Assembly: GCF_004340945.1 (NCBI RefSeq)
Contig: NZ_SLYD01000006.1
Location: 124,001-188,000, forward strand
From: Sphingomonas sp. PP-F2F-A104-K0414
GTDB lineage: Bacteria; Pseudomonadota; Alphaproteobacteria; Sphingomonadales; Sphingomonadaceae
Length of the DNA stretch: 64,000 bases
Reading direction: 5' to 3'
Shown here: positions 15,543-25,544 of the stretch, in pieces
How the letters are laid out: every line of letters starts with the position of its first letter
Position numbering within the stretch: the stretch's first letter is position 1
Position numbers and translations under genes: made by a program
Notes under the pieces: generated by a model
What the model was told of the DNA's origin: nothing
Database searches by the model: none
What the model saw: the letters and a program-made list of their open reading frames with translations, nothing else

Positions 15543-17749
15543 GTCAGTGCTGGCAGTGCGTCGAGATGCTTCTCGAGCGTGATAGGATACTCGCGCACGC
15601 GGACGCCGGTGGCGTTGTAAATCGCGTTGGCGACCGCTGGCGCGACCCCTGTCAGGCCGAGCTCGCCGACGCCCTTGGCCTTTACCGGCGATATCGTCGG
15701 ATCGACCTCATCGATGAAGAAGGCGTCGAGATGCGGGATATCGGCGTGCACCGGCACCTCGTAGCCAGCGAGATCGTGGTTCACGAAGAAGCCGAAGCGC
15801 TTGTCGATCGCCATGTCTTCCATCAGCGCGGCGCCAACGCCCATGACCATCCCGCCGATCACCTGGCTACGCGCAGTCTTGGCATTGAGGATGCGTCCTG
15901 CGGCGCAGACCGCGAGCATGCGCCGCACCCGGACCTCGCCGGTATAGGCGTCGACCGCGACCTCGACGAAATGCGCCCCGAAGGTCTGCTGCTGGAACTG
16001 ATCGGCGAGCTTGGCGAACTCCATCAGGTCCTCGACCACAATATCGCCGTCCTTGGCCGCGTCAGCGAGCTTTACCGACCGGTTACCGCTGCGGACTTGC
16101 CCATCGGCAAAGTCGACGTTGGCGGTGTTGAAGCCGAGCCGCTGCGCGACCGTCTCGCGCAGCTTCATGCACGCCGCATAGACACCTGCCGTCACAGAAG
16201 GCGCGCCCTGCTGCCCACCCGACCCTGGCGTTTCAGGGAAGGTGGAGTCTCCGAGTTTGACGACAATCCGATCGGGCGCGACGCCCATCATCTCGGCCGC
16301 GGTCTGCTGGACGACCGTATAGCTTCCGGTGCCGATGTCCGTCATGTCGGTCTCAATCGTGACCACGCCGTGCCGATCGAGCCGGGCCCGTGCGCCTGCC
16401 TTGGCGATCTTGCCGCCACGGATCGCACCCGCCATGCCCATGCCGATCAGCCATCGTCCCTCGCGGACCGTGCCGGGCTTGCTCTGGCGCCTGTCCCAGC
16501 CGAAGCGCTCCGCGCCCTCGCGCAGGCAGCGGACAAAAGCTCGGGTCGAGAAAGGCTTGTTCGGATTCTCCGGATCGACCTGCGTATCGTTCACGACGCG
16601 AAGCTCGATCGGATCCATCTTCAGCTCTTCCGCCAACTCGTCCATCGCGACCTCGAGCGCCATCAGCCCAGGCGCTTCGCCCGGCGCACGCATCGCATTG
16701 CCTTCGGCGAGATCAAGCGTCGCCAGCCGCATCCGCGTCAGCCGGTTCGCGCCCGCATACAGCGTCCGCGTCGAAGTGACGGTCGGCTCGGTCCGCCCAC
16801 CGACGAGGTTGCCCGACAGGCTGTCGTGACCGATCGCCGTCAGCCGCCCGTCACGGCCCGCCCCCAGCTGCACTCGCTGGATCGTCTTGGGCCGGTGGAT
16901 CGTCGTGTTGAACATGATCGGACGTTGCAGCGCGATCTTTACCGGGCGCTTGACCACCCGCGCGGCGATCGCTGCCAGCGCGAGATCGATCTGCACGGTC
17001 CCCTTACCGCCAAAGCCCCCGCCGATGTAGGGCGAGATCAGGTGGACGTTCTGCTTGGGGATACCGAGAATCAGCCCCAAATCGCGCGTTCCCCAGTTCA
17101 TCTGCTGGATCGACGTCCAGCACGTCACGCGATCACCGTCCCATTTGGCGATCGAGGCGTGTGGCTCCATCATCGCGTGCGCTTGGTCGGGCACGGTGTA
17201 GGTCTCGTCGACCTTGACCGGGGCCGCGGCGAACGCCTTGGCGAAATCGCCGACCTGTTTCTCGTTGGGGCCGCCAAACTCGCCCTCCGGTGGGACCGGC
17301 GCGCTGGCGTTCTGCGCGGCCAGATCGAACCGGCCTGCCGTCCGATGATAGTCGACCCGCACCAGCGCCGCAGCCGCACGAGCCTGCTCAAACGTCTCTG
17401 CAACGACGACGGCGACCGGCTGATGGTAATGGTCCACCTCAGGTGCGGCGAGCATCTTCTGGACGTAGAACTTGCCGACCCCGGGCTTGCCGGCGTTGAG
17501 GTACGTAACCACCCCGACCACGCCGGGCGCACGTTCGGCGTCACGCGTGTCGATCGTCATGATCCGGCCCTTGGCGATAGCAGCTCCGAGGATGTAGCCG
17601 TACGCAAATCCGGGCGCGACACCCTGCCATTCATAAGCATAGGTCGCGGTACCGGTCGTCTTCAGATGCCCTTCGTAGCGATCGAGTGGCTTGCCGAGCA
17701 CCTTCATCCGGTCGGTCGGGTTGGCGCCTGCGGGTGTGTCGAAGATCAT
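15539..17749 (-). CDS. paoC: periplasmic aldehyde oxidoreductase, molybdenum-binding subunit (copy 1)
   Basis: 736 residues from M(17749), [20 protein letters not shown], whose ATG overlaps the paoB stop as ATGA. Xanthine-oxidase-family features: the ald_Xan_dh_C domain up front, the IGGGFGGKG motif, the [13 protein letters not shown] motif, [28 protein letters not shown], and near the end [10 protein letters not shown], containing the catalytic Glu. Length and composition fit E. coli PaoC/YagR rather than cytosolic XdhB. It would use molybdenum cofactor (cytosine dinucleotide form in PaoC) to oxidise aldehydes. The copy at 23328-25544 is a close paralogue. Confidence 0.88.
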   Translation of the reverse strand: MIFDTPAGANPTDRMKVLGKPLDRYEGHLKTTGTATYAYEWQGVAPGFAYGYILGAAIAKGRIMTIDTRDAERAPGVVGVVTYLNAGKPGVGKFYVQKMLAAPEVDHYHQPVAVVVAETFEQARAAAALVRVDYHRTAGRFDLAAQNASAPVPPEGEFGGPNEKQVGDFAKAFAAAPVKVDETYTVPDQAHAMMEPHASIAKWDGDRVTCWTSIQQMNWGTRDLGLILGIPKQNVHLISPYIGGGFGGKGTVQIDLALAAIAARVVKRPVKIALQRPIMFNTTIHRPKTIQRVQLGAGRDGRLTAIGHDSLSGNLVGGRTEPTVTSTRTLYAGANRLTRMRLATLDLAEGNAMRAPGEAPGLMALEVAMDELAEELKMDPIELRVVNDTQVDPENPNKPFSTRAFVRCLREGAERFGWDRRQSKPGTVREGRWLIGMGMAGAIRGGKIAKAGARARLDRHGVVTIETDMTDIGTGSYTVVQQTAAEMMGVAPDRIVVKLGDSTFPETPGSGGQQGAPSVTAGVYAACMKLRETVAQRLGFNTANVDFADGQVRSGNRSVKLADAAKDGDIVVEDLMEFAKLADQFQQQTFGAHFVEVAVDAYTGEVRVRRMLAVCAAGRILNAKTARSQVIGGMVMGVGAALMEDMAIDKRFGFFVNHDLAGYEVPVHADIPHLDAFFIDEVDPTISPVKAKGVGELGLTGVAPAVANAIYNATGVRVREYPITLEKHLDALPALT

Positions 17750-18696
17750 GGCTTCACCTCTGCAATAACTGCCGCGAGGGTGCGCGTCGCGAGTGGGATT
17801 TTGAATGCGTTGTCGTCGGTCGGCCGTGCGCCGGCAAAGACCGCTTTCGCCATATTGGCCGCGCCGCGAGGCATCGCTGCCTCCGCAGCCTCCACGCGCC
17901 AAGGCCGATGGGCGACACCACCGAACGCAGCGCGTCCGCTGCCGTCGCGCTGAACGATGGCAGCGACCGACACGAGCGCGAACGCATAGGACGCCCGGTC
18001 ACGCACCTTGCGGTAGACATGCGTACCACCAACCGGACGCGGCAACGTCACCGCGGTGATGAGTTCGCCGTGATCAAGCACGTTATCCCGCTCAGGCGTG
18101 CTACCTGGCAGCGTATGGAAGGTGCCGATCGGTATGGATCGTGTCTTCCCGTCCGCCTTCACCGTCTCGACTGTCGCATCGAGCACGCGCATCGCGACCG
18201 CCATGTCGCCCGGATAGGTCGCAATGCACGACCCGCTCGATCCGATTACGGCAAGCTGGCGCGAATAGCCACCAATCGCCGCACAGCCAGAGCCGGGATT
18301 GCGCTTGTTACAGGGCTGGTTGGTGTCGTAGAAATACGGGCACCGCGTCCGCTGGAGCAGATTGCCCGCGGTCGTCGCCTTGTTCCGCAACTGGCCCGAG
18401 GCGCCGGCAACAATGGCGCGGCTGAGGACGCCATAATCCCGCCGCACCCGCTCGTCGCTAGCAAGTGCCGTATTGCTGACGAACGCACCGATCCGCAGCC
18501 CGCCCGCGTCGGTAGGTTCGATCCGGTCGAGCTTAAGATCCTGCACGTCGACCAGATGGGTCGGCGTCTCGACCTCGAGCTTCATCAGATCGAGCAGGTT
18601 GGTACCGCCGGCGAGGAACCGCGCGCCCGGATCACTCGCGACCATCCGTGCCGCGTCCGCAGGCGTTCCTGCCCGCTCGTAGGTGAAGCTTCTCAT
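17746..18696 (-). CDS. paoB: periplasmic aldehyde oxidoreductase, FAD-binding subunit (copy 1)
   Basis: 316 residues from M(18696), [20 protein letters not shown], overlapping the paoA stop as ATGA. The FAD-binding loop is [19 protein letters not shown]. The insertion [19 protein letters not shown], followed by GSGCAAIGG, carries the Cys residues of the additional [4Fe-4S] cluster that distinguishes PaoB/4-hydroxybenzoyl-CoA reductase-type subunits. The C-terminal CO-dehydrogenase flavoprotein domain ([17 protein letters not shown]) is complete. It transfers electrons between the [2Fe-2S] clusters and an acceptor. Confidence 0.9.
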   Translation of the reverse strand: MRSFTYERAGTPADAARMVASDPGARFLAGGTNLLDLMKLEVETPTHLVDVQDLKLDRIEPTDAGGLRIGAFVSNTALASDERVRRDYGVLSRAIVAGASGQLRNKATTAGNLLQRTRCPYFYDTNQPCNKRNPGSGCAAIGGYSRQLAVIGSSGSCIATYPGDMAVAMRVLDATVETVKADGKTRSIPIGTFHTLPGSTPERDNVLDHGELITAVTLPRPVGGTHVYRKVRDRASYAFALVSVAAIVQRDGSGRAAFGGVAHRPWRVEAAEAAMPRGAANMAKAVFAGARPTDDNAFKIPLATRTLAAVIAEVKP

Positions 18697-19325
18697 GCGC
18701 TTGCTCCGGCAACGTCGGCCATCGCCTCGGCGATGTTGGAATAGGCACCGCAGCGGCAGATGTTGCCGCTCATTCGCTCTCGCATCTCGGCACCGGTCGG
18801 CTGCGGCGCTGCCAGCAGATTGGCCTGCGCATGGCTGGGTATGCCACGCTTGATTTCCTCCAGTACCGAAACCGCGGAACAGATCTGCCCCGGGGTGCAG
18901 TAACCGCACTGGTATCCGTCGTGCTTTACGAAAGCGGCCTGCATCGGATGCAGGCGCTCGGGCGTGCCGAGCCCTTCGATCGTGGTCACGGCGTCGCCGT
19001 CATGCTGGACGGCGAGGCTTAGACAGGCGTTGATCCGCTCGCCGTTCACGATGACCGTGCAGGCCCCGCACTGACCATGGTCACAGCCCTTCTTGGTACC
19101 GGTCAGGTGCAGATGTTCGCGCAGCGCATCAAGCAAGGTCGTGCGCGGATCTAACGTCAGCGCGCGGGGCTTGCCGTTCACCGTTATCGCCAACTTGTAC
19201 GTCGGCACGGCTTTGACGGCCGGCGCGGCGTCTGCCGGTTCGCTTGGTATGGCAGATACTGCAGCAGTCGTTGCACTGGTCACAAGCATCTCCCTTCGCG
19301 ACAATTGAAAAGTCTCACTGGCCAT
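18693..19325 (-). CDS. paoA: periplasmic aldehyde oxidoreductase, [2Fe-2S] subunit with Tat signal (copy 1)
   Basis: 210 residues from M(19325), [20 protein letters not shown]. The SRREML twin-arginine motif and Ala-rich h-region point to Tat export, as in E. coli PaoA, which carries its partners across the membrane. The first [2Fe-2S] cluster is CDHGQCGAC (C81, C86, C89) plus C101; the second is C140 and C143 (CGYC) with C190 and C192 (CRC). It is first of a three-gene operon with 4-base overlaps. A divergent LysR gene and a T-N11-A palindrome lie upstream. No PaoD/XdhC-like cofactor chaperone is next to it. Confidence 0.9.
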   Translation of the reverse strand: MASETFQLSRREMLVTSATTAAVSAIPSEPADAAPAVKAVPTYKLAITVNGKPRALTLDPRTTLLDALREHLHLTGTKKGCDHGQCGACTVIVNGERINACLSLAVQHDGDAVTTIEGLGTPERLHPMQAAFVKHDGYQCGYCTPGQICSAVSVLEEIKRGIPSHAQANLLAAPQPTGAEMRERMSGNICRCGAYSNIAEAMADVAGASA

Positions 19326-19420
19326 CGCCGATCCTCCGCGGGTGCACCAAAGGGCGCCGGTCAGGACTATTAAACGCATTCGTGCGAAGGAGGTTACCTC
19401 TGTACCGCTTGATGCGATAC

Positions 19421-19433
19421 TGAACCTGGTTCA
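19421..19433. promoter_or_regulatory. LysR-type T-N11-A palindrome between lysR and paoA
   Basis: TGAACCTGGTTCA is a perfect 13-bp palindrome matching the LysR consensus T-N11-A, 9 bp before the lysR start (19443) and about 95 bp from the paoA start. It is probably the autoregulatory/recognition site of the adjacent regulator for the divergent pair. Confidence 0.5.
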
Positions 19434-19442
19434 TCATACGAA

Positions 19443-20348
19443 ATGCTTGTCACCCGCACCAACCTAAACGACCTTGCCTATTTCCTGGCGATCGCGCGGC
19501 ATCGCAATCTCCGTCGCGCCGGCCTCGAGCTTGGCGTATCTGCCTCCGCAGTCAGTCACGCGCTGAAGAGCTTTGAGGAACGCGCAGGCGTTCGACTGAT
19601 CAACCGGACGAACCGATCCGTGACTTTGACGTCGGCTGGAAAGGCGCTTGAGAAATCCGTCTCTGGGTCGTTTGCCGACCTGGGAGCCGCGCTCGACAAC
19701 CTCGATCAGCTTCGCGCAACTCCTGGCGGCAAGATTCGCATCAACGCCGTGATCGATGCGGTAACGCTGGTGCTTGGTCCCGTGCTTGCCGAACTATCAT
19801 GTCGCCACCCCGATATTGAGGTCGATCTCGTCTCCAGCAACCGTATTGTCGATGTTGTTGGCGAGGGATTCGACGCAGGCGTGCGCTATGGCGGCACCGT
19901 GCCCGAAGACATGATCGCGCAGCGCCTTTCCGCAGACCTGCGGTGGGTTGTCGCGGCATCCCCTGGATATCTGGAAAAGCATGGCACGCCGACCCATCCA
20001 AATGAATTAAAGCAGCACCGGTGTTTAGGCGTCCGGCTTGGTGACGACAGTATTTACCGATGGGAGTTCGAGGGGCCAGACGGTGACTTCGACGTATCTA
20101 TCAAAAGTGCAATGACCGCCGACGATAGTCGCTCAACCCTGGCGATGGCACTGAACGGCGGGGGTCTGACGTTTGGTCTTGAAGCACTGTTTGCCAAGCA
20201 TGTTGCAGACGGCAGCTTGCGCCTCGTGCTGACCGAATGGGCGACGACCGGTCCCGGCTTCTATCTCTACTATTCAGGACGACGACAAGTACCGGCGGGT
20301 CTGCGCGCGCTGCTCGCCGTTGCAGGCGAGATAAAACCGTTAGGGTAG
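19443..20348 (+). CDS. LysR-family transcriptional regulator (divergent from paoABC copy 1)
   Basis: 301 residues, MLVTRTNLNDLAYFLAIARH. The HTH region HRNLRRAGLELGVSASAVSH, the LINRTNRSVTLTSAG stretch and the effector domain (GEGFDAGVRYGGTVPEDMIA, ending in the GFYLYYSGRRQVPAGLRALL region) are closely similar to the regulator at 10774-11682, so these are paralogues. Divergence from paoA, with a T-N11-A palindrome in the spacer, makes control of the first aldehyde oxidoreductase operon the natural hypothesis. Inducer unknown. Confidence 0.92.
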   Translation: MLVTRTNLNDLAYFLAIARHRNLRRAGLELGVSASAVSHALKSFEERAGVRLINRTNRSVTLTSAGKALEKSVSGSFADLGAALDNLDQLRATPGGKIRINAVIDAVTLVLGPVLAELSCRHPDIEVDLVSSNRIVDVVGEGFDAGVRYGGTVPEDMIAQRLSADLRWVVAASPGYLEKHGTPTHPNELKQHRCLGVRLGDDSIYRWEFEGPDGDFDVSIKSAMTADDSRSTLAMALNGGGLTFGLEALFAKHVADGSLRLVLTEWATTGPGFYLYYSGRRQVPAGLRALLAVAGEIKPLG

Positions 20349-20653
20349 GTCGAAAAGCAGACGGATCCGCACGCTCCTTGCTGCACGGGGGCTGCTGCCG
20401 TTTGCAGCATGTCTCGCCGCTGAAAGCGCTCGCGACATTGAAATGACGATTGTAGCTCTCAGCCGGTCTGGGTAGTGTGTTCGCGTCGAAAGAGTGCTGA
20501 CCGGATGGTAGCCCGGTCGTCGTCCTGCCCGGACGGCAACTCTTCCTCTCTGAGGTATCCGCGACACCTGGATCGGCATGCCGATCGGAAAGGTGTGTCC
20601 GCGAGCCCTTCGTCACCGTCGGCGCGCCTTGCATAGTAGGGAAGACGTTCGAC
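20349..20653. other. intergenic region upstream of SDR gene
   Basis: This 305-bp stretch has no convincing gene; its leftward open frame is arginine/serine-rich and shadow-like. It presumably carries the promoter for the rightward SDR/oxidoreductase/WYL genes. No clear hairpin or repeat was found. Confidence 0.3.
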
Positions 20654-21394
20654 ATGAAACTCAACGGTAATACGATCCTGATCACGGGCGGTGCATCCGG
20701 CATCGGTCTGGCTCTGGCAGCCAGACTGTTATCGGCGGGAAACCGGGTCATTATCTGCGGACGAAACGAGGCGACTCTCGAGGAAGCAAATGCGGAATAT
20801 CCTGCGCTTATCACCCGCGTCTGCGATGTGGCCGATGCACCGAGCCGCCATGCCATGGTCACATGGCTGGCGACCGATCATCCCGACCTCAACGTCCTCA
20901 TCAACAATGCCGGTGTTCAGCACCGGCGGGACTTCAACGGCGATGCCGCAACTGCTGCGCTGGAGCAGGAGATCGCGATCAACCTGACTGCGCCCATTAA
21001 CCTGATCGCTGAACTCCTCCCCACCTTCAAACGGCAGGAACTGGCGTGGATCGTCAACGTCAGCTCGGGCCTAGCCTTCTCACCAATGGCCGACGTCCCG
21101 GTCTATTGCGCGACTAAGGCGGCGATCCACTCCTTCACGCTCAGCCTGCGACATCAACTACGTGCAACGAACGTCAAGGTGGTCGAATTGGCCCCACCGA
21201 TCGTGGACACAGGTCTAGGCGGCAGGACGAGAAGTGGCGGAACCGCAAACCAGCGGATGATGTCGACGGAGGCATTTGCGGCGGAAGCCCTAACCCAGCT
21301 CGAGGCAGGTGAGGATGAGGTTCTGATCGGTATATCGGCGGAGACCCGTCGTCAGGGTGAGGAGCTGTTTGATCGGATGAATAGTCGCGGATAA
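20654..21394 (+). CDS. SDR-family oxidoreductase (DltE-like)
   Basis: 246 residues, MKLNGNTILITGGASGIGLA. SDR signatures: TGGASGIG, an Arg in ICGRNEATL (NADP preference), NNAG in VLINNAGVQHRRDF, VNVSSGLAF, and catalytic YCATK. The DltE-like subgroup is suggested by the PALITRVCDVAD and VELAPPIVDTGLGG segments. Substrate unknown. The gene is followed by a perfect palindrome and then the quinone-oxidoreductase-like gene on the same strand. Confidence 0.9.
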   Translation: MKLNGNTILITGGASGIGLALAARLLSAGNRVIICGRNEATLEEANAEYPALITRVCDVADAPSRHAMVTWLATDHPDLNVLINNAGVQHRRDFNGDAATAALEQEIAINLTAPINLIAELLPTFKRQELAWIVNVSSGLAFSPMADVPVYCATKAAIHSFTLSLRHQLRATNVKVVELAPPIVDTGLGGRTRSGGTANQRMMSTEAFAAEALTQLEAGEDEVLIGISAETRRQGEELFDRMNSRG

Positions 21395-21408
21395 TCCACT
21401 TCAGCTCG

Positions 21409-21439
21409 CCCCATGGTGACAGAAACTGTCACCATGGGG
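21409..21439. promoter_or_regulatory. perfect 14-bp palindrome with 3-base loop
   Basis: ccccatggtgacag (21409-21422) and ctgtcaccatgggg (21426-21439) are exact reverse complements around aaa. It lies 15 bp past the SDR stop and 38 bp before the next ATG, so it could be an operator for the downstream oxidoreductase/WYL pair or a terminator of the SDR message. The lack of a U tract favours an operator or an attenuating hairpin. Confidence 0.55.
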
Positions 21440-21476
21440 ATGTAAGCCGACGTCTCAACCGAACAGGCAGTCGACC

Positions 21477-22409
21477 ATGCAACGCATCCAATACCACAAA
21501 TACGGTGGCCCCGAAGTCATGAGGCTGGAGGACTTCGTACTAGATGCGCCGGGCAAGGGTGAGGTGGCGGTTGGCGTCCGCTATGCCGCGATCAACCCGA
21601 TCGACTGGAAGATGCGCGACGGCATGATGAAGATCATGACGGGACGATCCTTCCCTCGCGGCATGGGCATGGACCTGTCGGGGGTCGTCACCGCGGTCGG
21701 CGAAGGCGTGACCCGTTTCGCTGTGGGTGACGCGGTCTTCGGCCTGGCCCGGTTCAAACAGACAGGTGCCCTAGGTGAAGCGGCGCTCGCCAAGGAGGTC
21801 GCGCTTGCAAAAAAACCAGAAGAGGTATCGTTCGAGGACGCGGCCTGTCTCGGAACGCCCGGCGTCACCGCCTGGAACGGCCTTCTCGACAAGGCAAAGC
21901 TGAAAGCCGGACAGAGTGTCTTCATCAACGGTTGCGCAGGCGCCGTCGGCGAAGCCGCTGTGCAGATCGCGCGCCTGGCAGGGGCGCACGTGTCGGGCAA
22001 TTGCAGCGCCGAGGGAATGGACCGTGCCCGCTCGCTAGGAATGGCGGAAGTGTACGATTACCGTGTAACTGATGCGACAAAGATCGTGGAGAAGTTCGAC
22101 GTTGTCTTCGATGCCGCGGGAACGCTGTCTACGGCGAGCGGTCTCAGCATGTTGCGGAAGGTCGGGACCTTCACGACCGTCGACCCCACGCCGGCCCGTT
22201 TCCTGCGCGCGATGTTCGACAATCGGGTAAAACCGATCGTCGCCACTCCGCGGGCCGATCTGCTCGACACCTTGGCGCATGCTGCACGCGATAAGGGCTT
22301 CCGACTGCCGATAGCGCAGATCGTCCCGCTGTGCGACGCGATCGCGCTGATCGGGGACATTGAAGGTGGAAATAAACTGCGCGGCAAGGCCGTGGTGGCG
22401 ATAGGGTAG
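21477..22409 (+). CDS. NADP-dependent medium-chain oxidoreductase (quinone oxidoreductase-like)
   Basis: 310 residues, MQRIQYHKYGGPEVMRLEDF. The N-terminal GroES-like domain has INPIDWKMRDGMM and GMDLSGVVTAVGEGVTRFAV; the Rossmann domain has FINGCAGAVGEAAVQIARLA, the variant AxxGxxG nucleotide motif. The structural-zinc cysteines are absent, so it belongs to the zinc-independent quinone oxidoreductase/zeta-crystallin branch. It probably reduces quinones or enones with NADPH. The WYL regulator gene starts 2 bp after its stop. Confidence 0.88.
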   Translation: MQRIQYHKYGGPEVMRLEDFVLDAPGKGEVAVGVRYAAINPIDWKMRDGMMKIMTGRSFPRGMGMDLSGVVTAVGEGVTRFAVGDAVFGLARFKQTGALGEAALAKEVALAKKPEEVSFEDAACLGTPGVTAWNGLLDKAKLKAGQSVFINGCAGAVGEAAVQIARLAGAHVSGNCSAEGMDRARSLGMAEVYDYRVTDATKIVEKFDVVFDAAGTLSTASGLSMLRKVGTFTTVDPTPARFLRAMFDNRVKPIVATPRADLLDTLAHAARDKGFRLPIAQIVPLCDAIALIGDIEGGNKLRGKAVVAIG

Positions 22410-22411
22410 CG

Positions 22412-23140
22412 ATGTCGCGCAGCCATCGCCTGTTCGATCTCCTGCAGATTCTGCGCCGACACCGCGGGACGGTGTCGGGGGCTGTGCTCGCTCAAGAATC
22501 CGGCGTGTCGCTCCGCACCATTCGCCGCGACGTTCTCACGCTGCAGGCAATGGGCGCCGACATCGATGCCGAGGCGGGAGTTGGGTATGTCCTGCGTCCT
22601 GGCTTCGTACTGCCGCCCCTGTCCTTCACTGAGGAAGAACTCCACGCGCTTGTGGTCGGCGCGGAGTGGGTGGCGCGGCAGACAGACCCTCAGCTTGCTC
22701 ATGCAGTCAGCAACGCGCTTGCAAAAATCAACGGCGTTCTGGCCCCGAACATGCGCGAGGCACTCGACAACACCAGTTTCTACGTTGGACCCACAAAATG
22801 TTCCGCCGCTACCGGACTGGACCTGGCACAATGTCGACAGGCACTACGCGAGCAGCGCAAGATGCGCATTACGTCTATGAATCAAAGTGGCGGTACCTTT
22901 GAACTAATCATATGGCCGATCATGCTGGGGTTCGAAGGAACGCGGCGGAGCGTTGCCGGTTGGTGCGAGACCGAGGCCGCTTTCCGTATCTTCTACTGCG
23001 AACACATCGTTGGAGCCGAACTTATGGTCGATCGCTACACTCGCAACCGCCGAACATTGGTCAAAGAGTGGCGAGCAAGCGATGAATATCCATGCGCGAG
23101 TAGCAAAGTAGTATTGACCGCAGGCGCTTCACGAAATTGA
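22412..23140 (+). CDS. WYL-type helix-turn-helix transcriptional regulator
   Basis: 242 residues, MSRSHRLFDLLQILRRHRGT. The N-terminal HTH_11 domain is VSGAVLAQESGVSLRTIRRD plus the wing GYVLRPGFVLPPL. The FTEEELHALVVGAEWVARQ helix follows, then a WYL-like C-terminal domain (FELIIWPIMLGFEG, then RRSVAGWCETEAAFRIF). This is the YafY/DeoR-like layout for ligand-responsive repressors or activators. It probably regulates the co-directional oxidoreductase gene; the palindrome at 21409-21439 is a candidate site. Confidence 0.87.
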   Translation: MSRSHRLFDLLQILRRHRGTVSGAVLAQESGVSLRTIRRDVLTLQAMGADIDAEAGVGYVLRPGFVLPPLSFTEEELHALVVGAEWVARQTDPQLAHAVSNALAKINGVLAPNMREALDNTSFYVGPTKCSAATGLDLAQCRQALREQRKMRITSMNQSGGTFELIIWPIMLGFEGTRRSVAGWCETEAAFRIFYCEHIVGAELMVDRYTRNRRTLVKEWRASDEYPCASSKVVLTAGASRN

Positions 23141-23247
23141 ACGACATGCTATCTGCAGGTACGTTCCTCGTCTTATAATTCACATCTCCGCGAAAAATGT
23201 TGATGCTCCTTGACCGCCTTAAAGCAGCGTGTCCGGTATGCCGCAAT

Positions 23248-23331
23248 TTACGGACCTCGCGCTCCGGCGCCGTCACTTGCCGGTCCCTTCGGTTGCATGT
23301 CGGACGGCATGCCTGACGAGACCGTAATCAC
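23248..23331 (-). pseudogene. 27-codon remnant matching the start of the gene after paoC copy 1
   Basis: Directly overlapping the paoC copy 2 stop as GTGA is a short frame reading [20 protein letters not shown]... and ending after 27 codons. The gene after paoC copy 1 begins [20 protein letters not shown]. The DNA similarity runs about 46 bp past both stop codons. This is best read as flanking sequence carried along when the operon duplicated; it could also mean that the true start of the 14784-15542 gene is further in. Confidence 0.45.
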
Positions 23332-25544
23332 GTCAGTGCCGGCAGCGCGTCGAGATGCTTGTCGAGCGTGATCGGATAATCGCGTACACGGACGCCGGTG
23401 GCGTTGTAGATCGCGTTCGCAACTGCTGCGCCGACCCCGCAGATACCCAGTTCTCCAACGCCCTTCGCTTTCATTGGCGATGAGATCGGATCGACTTCGT
23501 CCAGGAATACAACTTCCTGGTGCGGGATGTCGGCGTGGACCGGCACTTCGTACGTCGCCAGATCGTGATTGACGAAGAAGCCGAAGCGCTTGTCGACCGC
23601 CAGTTCCTCCATCAGTGCGGCACCTGCGCCCATTGTCATGCCTCCGATGACCTGGCTGCGTGCGGACTTCGGGTTGAGGATGCGCCCGGCCGCGCAGACT
23701 GCGAGCATCCGGCGGATACGCGTCTGGCCGGTGAACGAGTCCACCGCGACCTCGACAAAATGACCCGCAAAGGTCGATTGCTGGTACTTCTTGGCGAGGT
23801 CCCCATACTCGATGAAGTCCTCGGCGGTCAGCGGACCGTTGCGGGCTGCGTCGGCGATCTTGGCACTGCGGCCTCCTGCACGGACTTCTCCGTCCGTGAA
23901 CTGAAGGTCGCCGGTCATGCCTAGCCGCTGCCCCACCTGCTCGCGCAACTTGATGCAGGCTGCATAAACGCCCGCAGTCGAGTTGTTCGCACCCCACTGG
24001 CCACCTGAGCCTGCTGCGGCAGGAAAATCGGAGTCGCCGAGCTTCACCACGACCTTGTCCAGCTCGACGCCCATCATCTCGGCCGCGGTCTGGGCGATGA
24101 TCGTATAGCTGCCAGTACCGATGTCGGTCATGTCGGTTTCGACCGTCACGATGCCCTTGCCATCGAGGCGAACCCGCGCGGCAGACTTAGTCAGCTGGTT
24201 GTTACGGAATGCCGCGGCCATTCCCATGCCGATCAGGTAGCGCCCCTCGCGCACTGATGCGGGCTTCGCGTTGCGTCGGCTCCATCCGAACCGGTCAGCG
24301 CCTTCGCGCAAGCACTTGATCAGCTGCCGCTGAGAGAACGGCCGCTGCGGCTTCTCGGGATCGACCTGCGTGTCGTTGACGATGCGGAACTCAATCGGGT
24401 CCATGCCCAGCTTCTCAGCCATCTCGTCCATCGCCATCTCAAGCGCCATCAACCCCGGTGCCTCGCCCGGCGCACGCATGGCGTTGCCTTCGGGCAGATC
24501 CATGACCGCGAGCTTCATCAGCGTCATGCGGTTGGCACCGGCGTAGAGCAGCTTGGTCTGCGCGACGGCGGTCTCGGGCTTCCCCTCGGGCAGGTTGCCG
24601 GATGTGCTCTCGTGCGCGATCGCGGTGATCTTGCCGTCGCGGGTGGCACCCAGCCGGATGCGCTGGATGGTGGCAGGACGGTGCGTCGTATTATTGGCGA
24701 TCAACGGCCGCTGCATCGCCACCTTTACCGGGCGACCTGCCGCTCGCGCGCCCAGTGCGGCAAGCGGCACGTCGGCGCGAATGGCCAGCTTTCCGCCAAA
24801 CCCGCCACCGATATAGGGCGAGTCCACACGGACGTTCTCAGGGCTGAGGCTCAGTGTCTTGGCGACGTCGCGCTTCGCCCAAGCGATCATCTGGTTAGAC
24901 GTCCACACCGTCAGCTTCGGGCCATCCCACGCCGCGATCGTCGCGAACGGTTCCATCATGGAATGGCTATGCCCTGGCGTCGTGTACTGCTGGTCGAGCT
25001 TCACCGGCGCCGAGGCGAAGGCACCATCGAAGTCTCCAACGCGATCGATCGGTGGCGCGCCGCTGCCTTCACCGCTGCCGCCACCCTCCAGCGGGGCGGT
25101 CGGTGCAAGCGCCTCGAGATCGTATTTGCCATTTCCTCGTGCATAATCGACGCGGATCAGGTTCGCGGCAGCGCGTGCCTGCTCGAACGTCTCCGCGACG
25201 ACCATGGCGATCGCCTGATGGTAGTGCTGGATCTCGGCTCCACCAAACAGACTGGCAGTGTTTTGCTGCCCGAGCGGCAAGGGTTTGTGGTCCAGGGTCG
25301 AGACGATCGCCAGTACGCCAGGCGCGGCTTTGGCATCGGCGACATTCATCGAGCTGATGCGGCCTTTGGCGATCGCCGATCCAACGATGTAACCATAGGC
25401 CTGGTTCGGGGCGACGTCGTGCCGCTCATAGGCGTAAGGTGCGGTGCCGGTGGTCTTGAACTTGCCGTCGATACGATCGGTCGGCTTGCCGACGACTTTC
25501 AACTGATCGATCGGATTGGTGCCCGCAGGCGTCTCGAACTTCAT
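23328..25544 (-). CDS. paoC: periplasmic aldehyde oxidoreductase, molybdenum-binding subunit (copy 2)
   Basis: 738 residues, [20 protein letters not shown], with ATGA overlap to the upstream paoB. Same architecture as copy 1: [64 protein letters not shown] and [10 protein letters not shown] with the catalytic Glu. It differs at many positions around the active-site funnel (for example a Gly-rich [10 protein letters not shown] insert near residue 190), consistent with a different aldehyde preference. No obvious disruption. Confidence 0.88.
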   Translation of the reverse strand: MKFETPAGTNPIDQLKVVGKPTDRIDGKFKTTGTAPYAYERHDVAPNQAYGYIVGSAIAKGRISSMNVADAKAAPGVLAIVSTLDHKPLPLGQQNTASLFGGAEIQHYHQAIAMVVAETFEQARAAANLIRVDYARGNGKYDLEALAPTAPLEGGGSGEGSGAPPIDRVGDFDGAFASAPVKLDQQYTTPGHSHSMMEPFATIAAWDGPKLTVWTSNQMIAWAKRDVAKTLSLSPENVRVDSPYIGGGFGGKLAIRADVPLAALGARAAGRPVKVAMQRPLIANNTTHRPATIQRIRLGATRDGKITAIAHESTSGNLPEGKPETAVAQTKLLYAGANRMTLMKLAVMDLPEGNAMRAPGEAPGLMALEMAMDEMAEKLGMDPIEFRIVNDTQVDPEKPQRPFSQRQLIKCLREGADRFGWSRRNAKPASVREGRYLIGMGMAAAFRNNQLTKSAARVRLDGKGIVTVETDMTDIGTGSYTIIAQTAAEMMGVELDKVVVKLGDSDFPAAAGSGGQWGANNSTAGVYAACIKLREQVGQRLGMTGDLQFTDGEVRAGGRSAKIADAARNGPLTAEDFIEYGDLAKKYQQSTFAGHFVEVAVDSFTGQTRIRRMLAVCAAGRILNPKSARSQVIGGMTMGAGAALMEELAVDKRFGFFVNHDLATYEVPVHADIPHQEVVFLDEVDPISSPMKAKGVGELGICGVGAAVANAIYNATGVRVRDYPITLDKHLDALPALT

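Noticed and set aside
15566..17953. Rightward open frame of about 795 codons opposite paoC copy 1
   Set aside because: Shadow frame on GC-rich DNA. The leftward frame has all xanthine-oxidase-family motifs and tight gene overlaps; a similar but shorter shadow occurs opposite paoC copy 2.
20101..20862. Leftward ORF of 253 codons over the lysR end and SDR start
   Set aside because: Arginine/serine-rich shadow crossing two good rightward genes.
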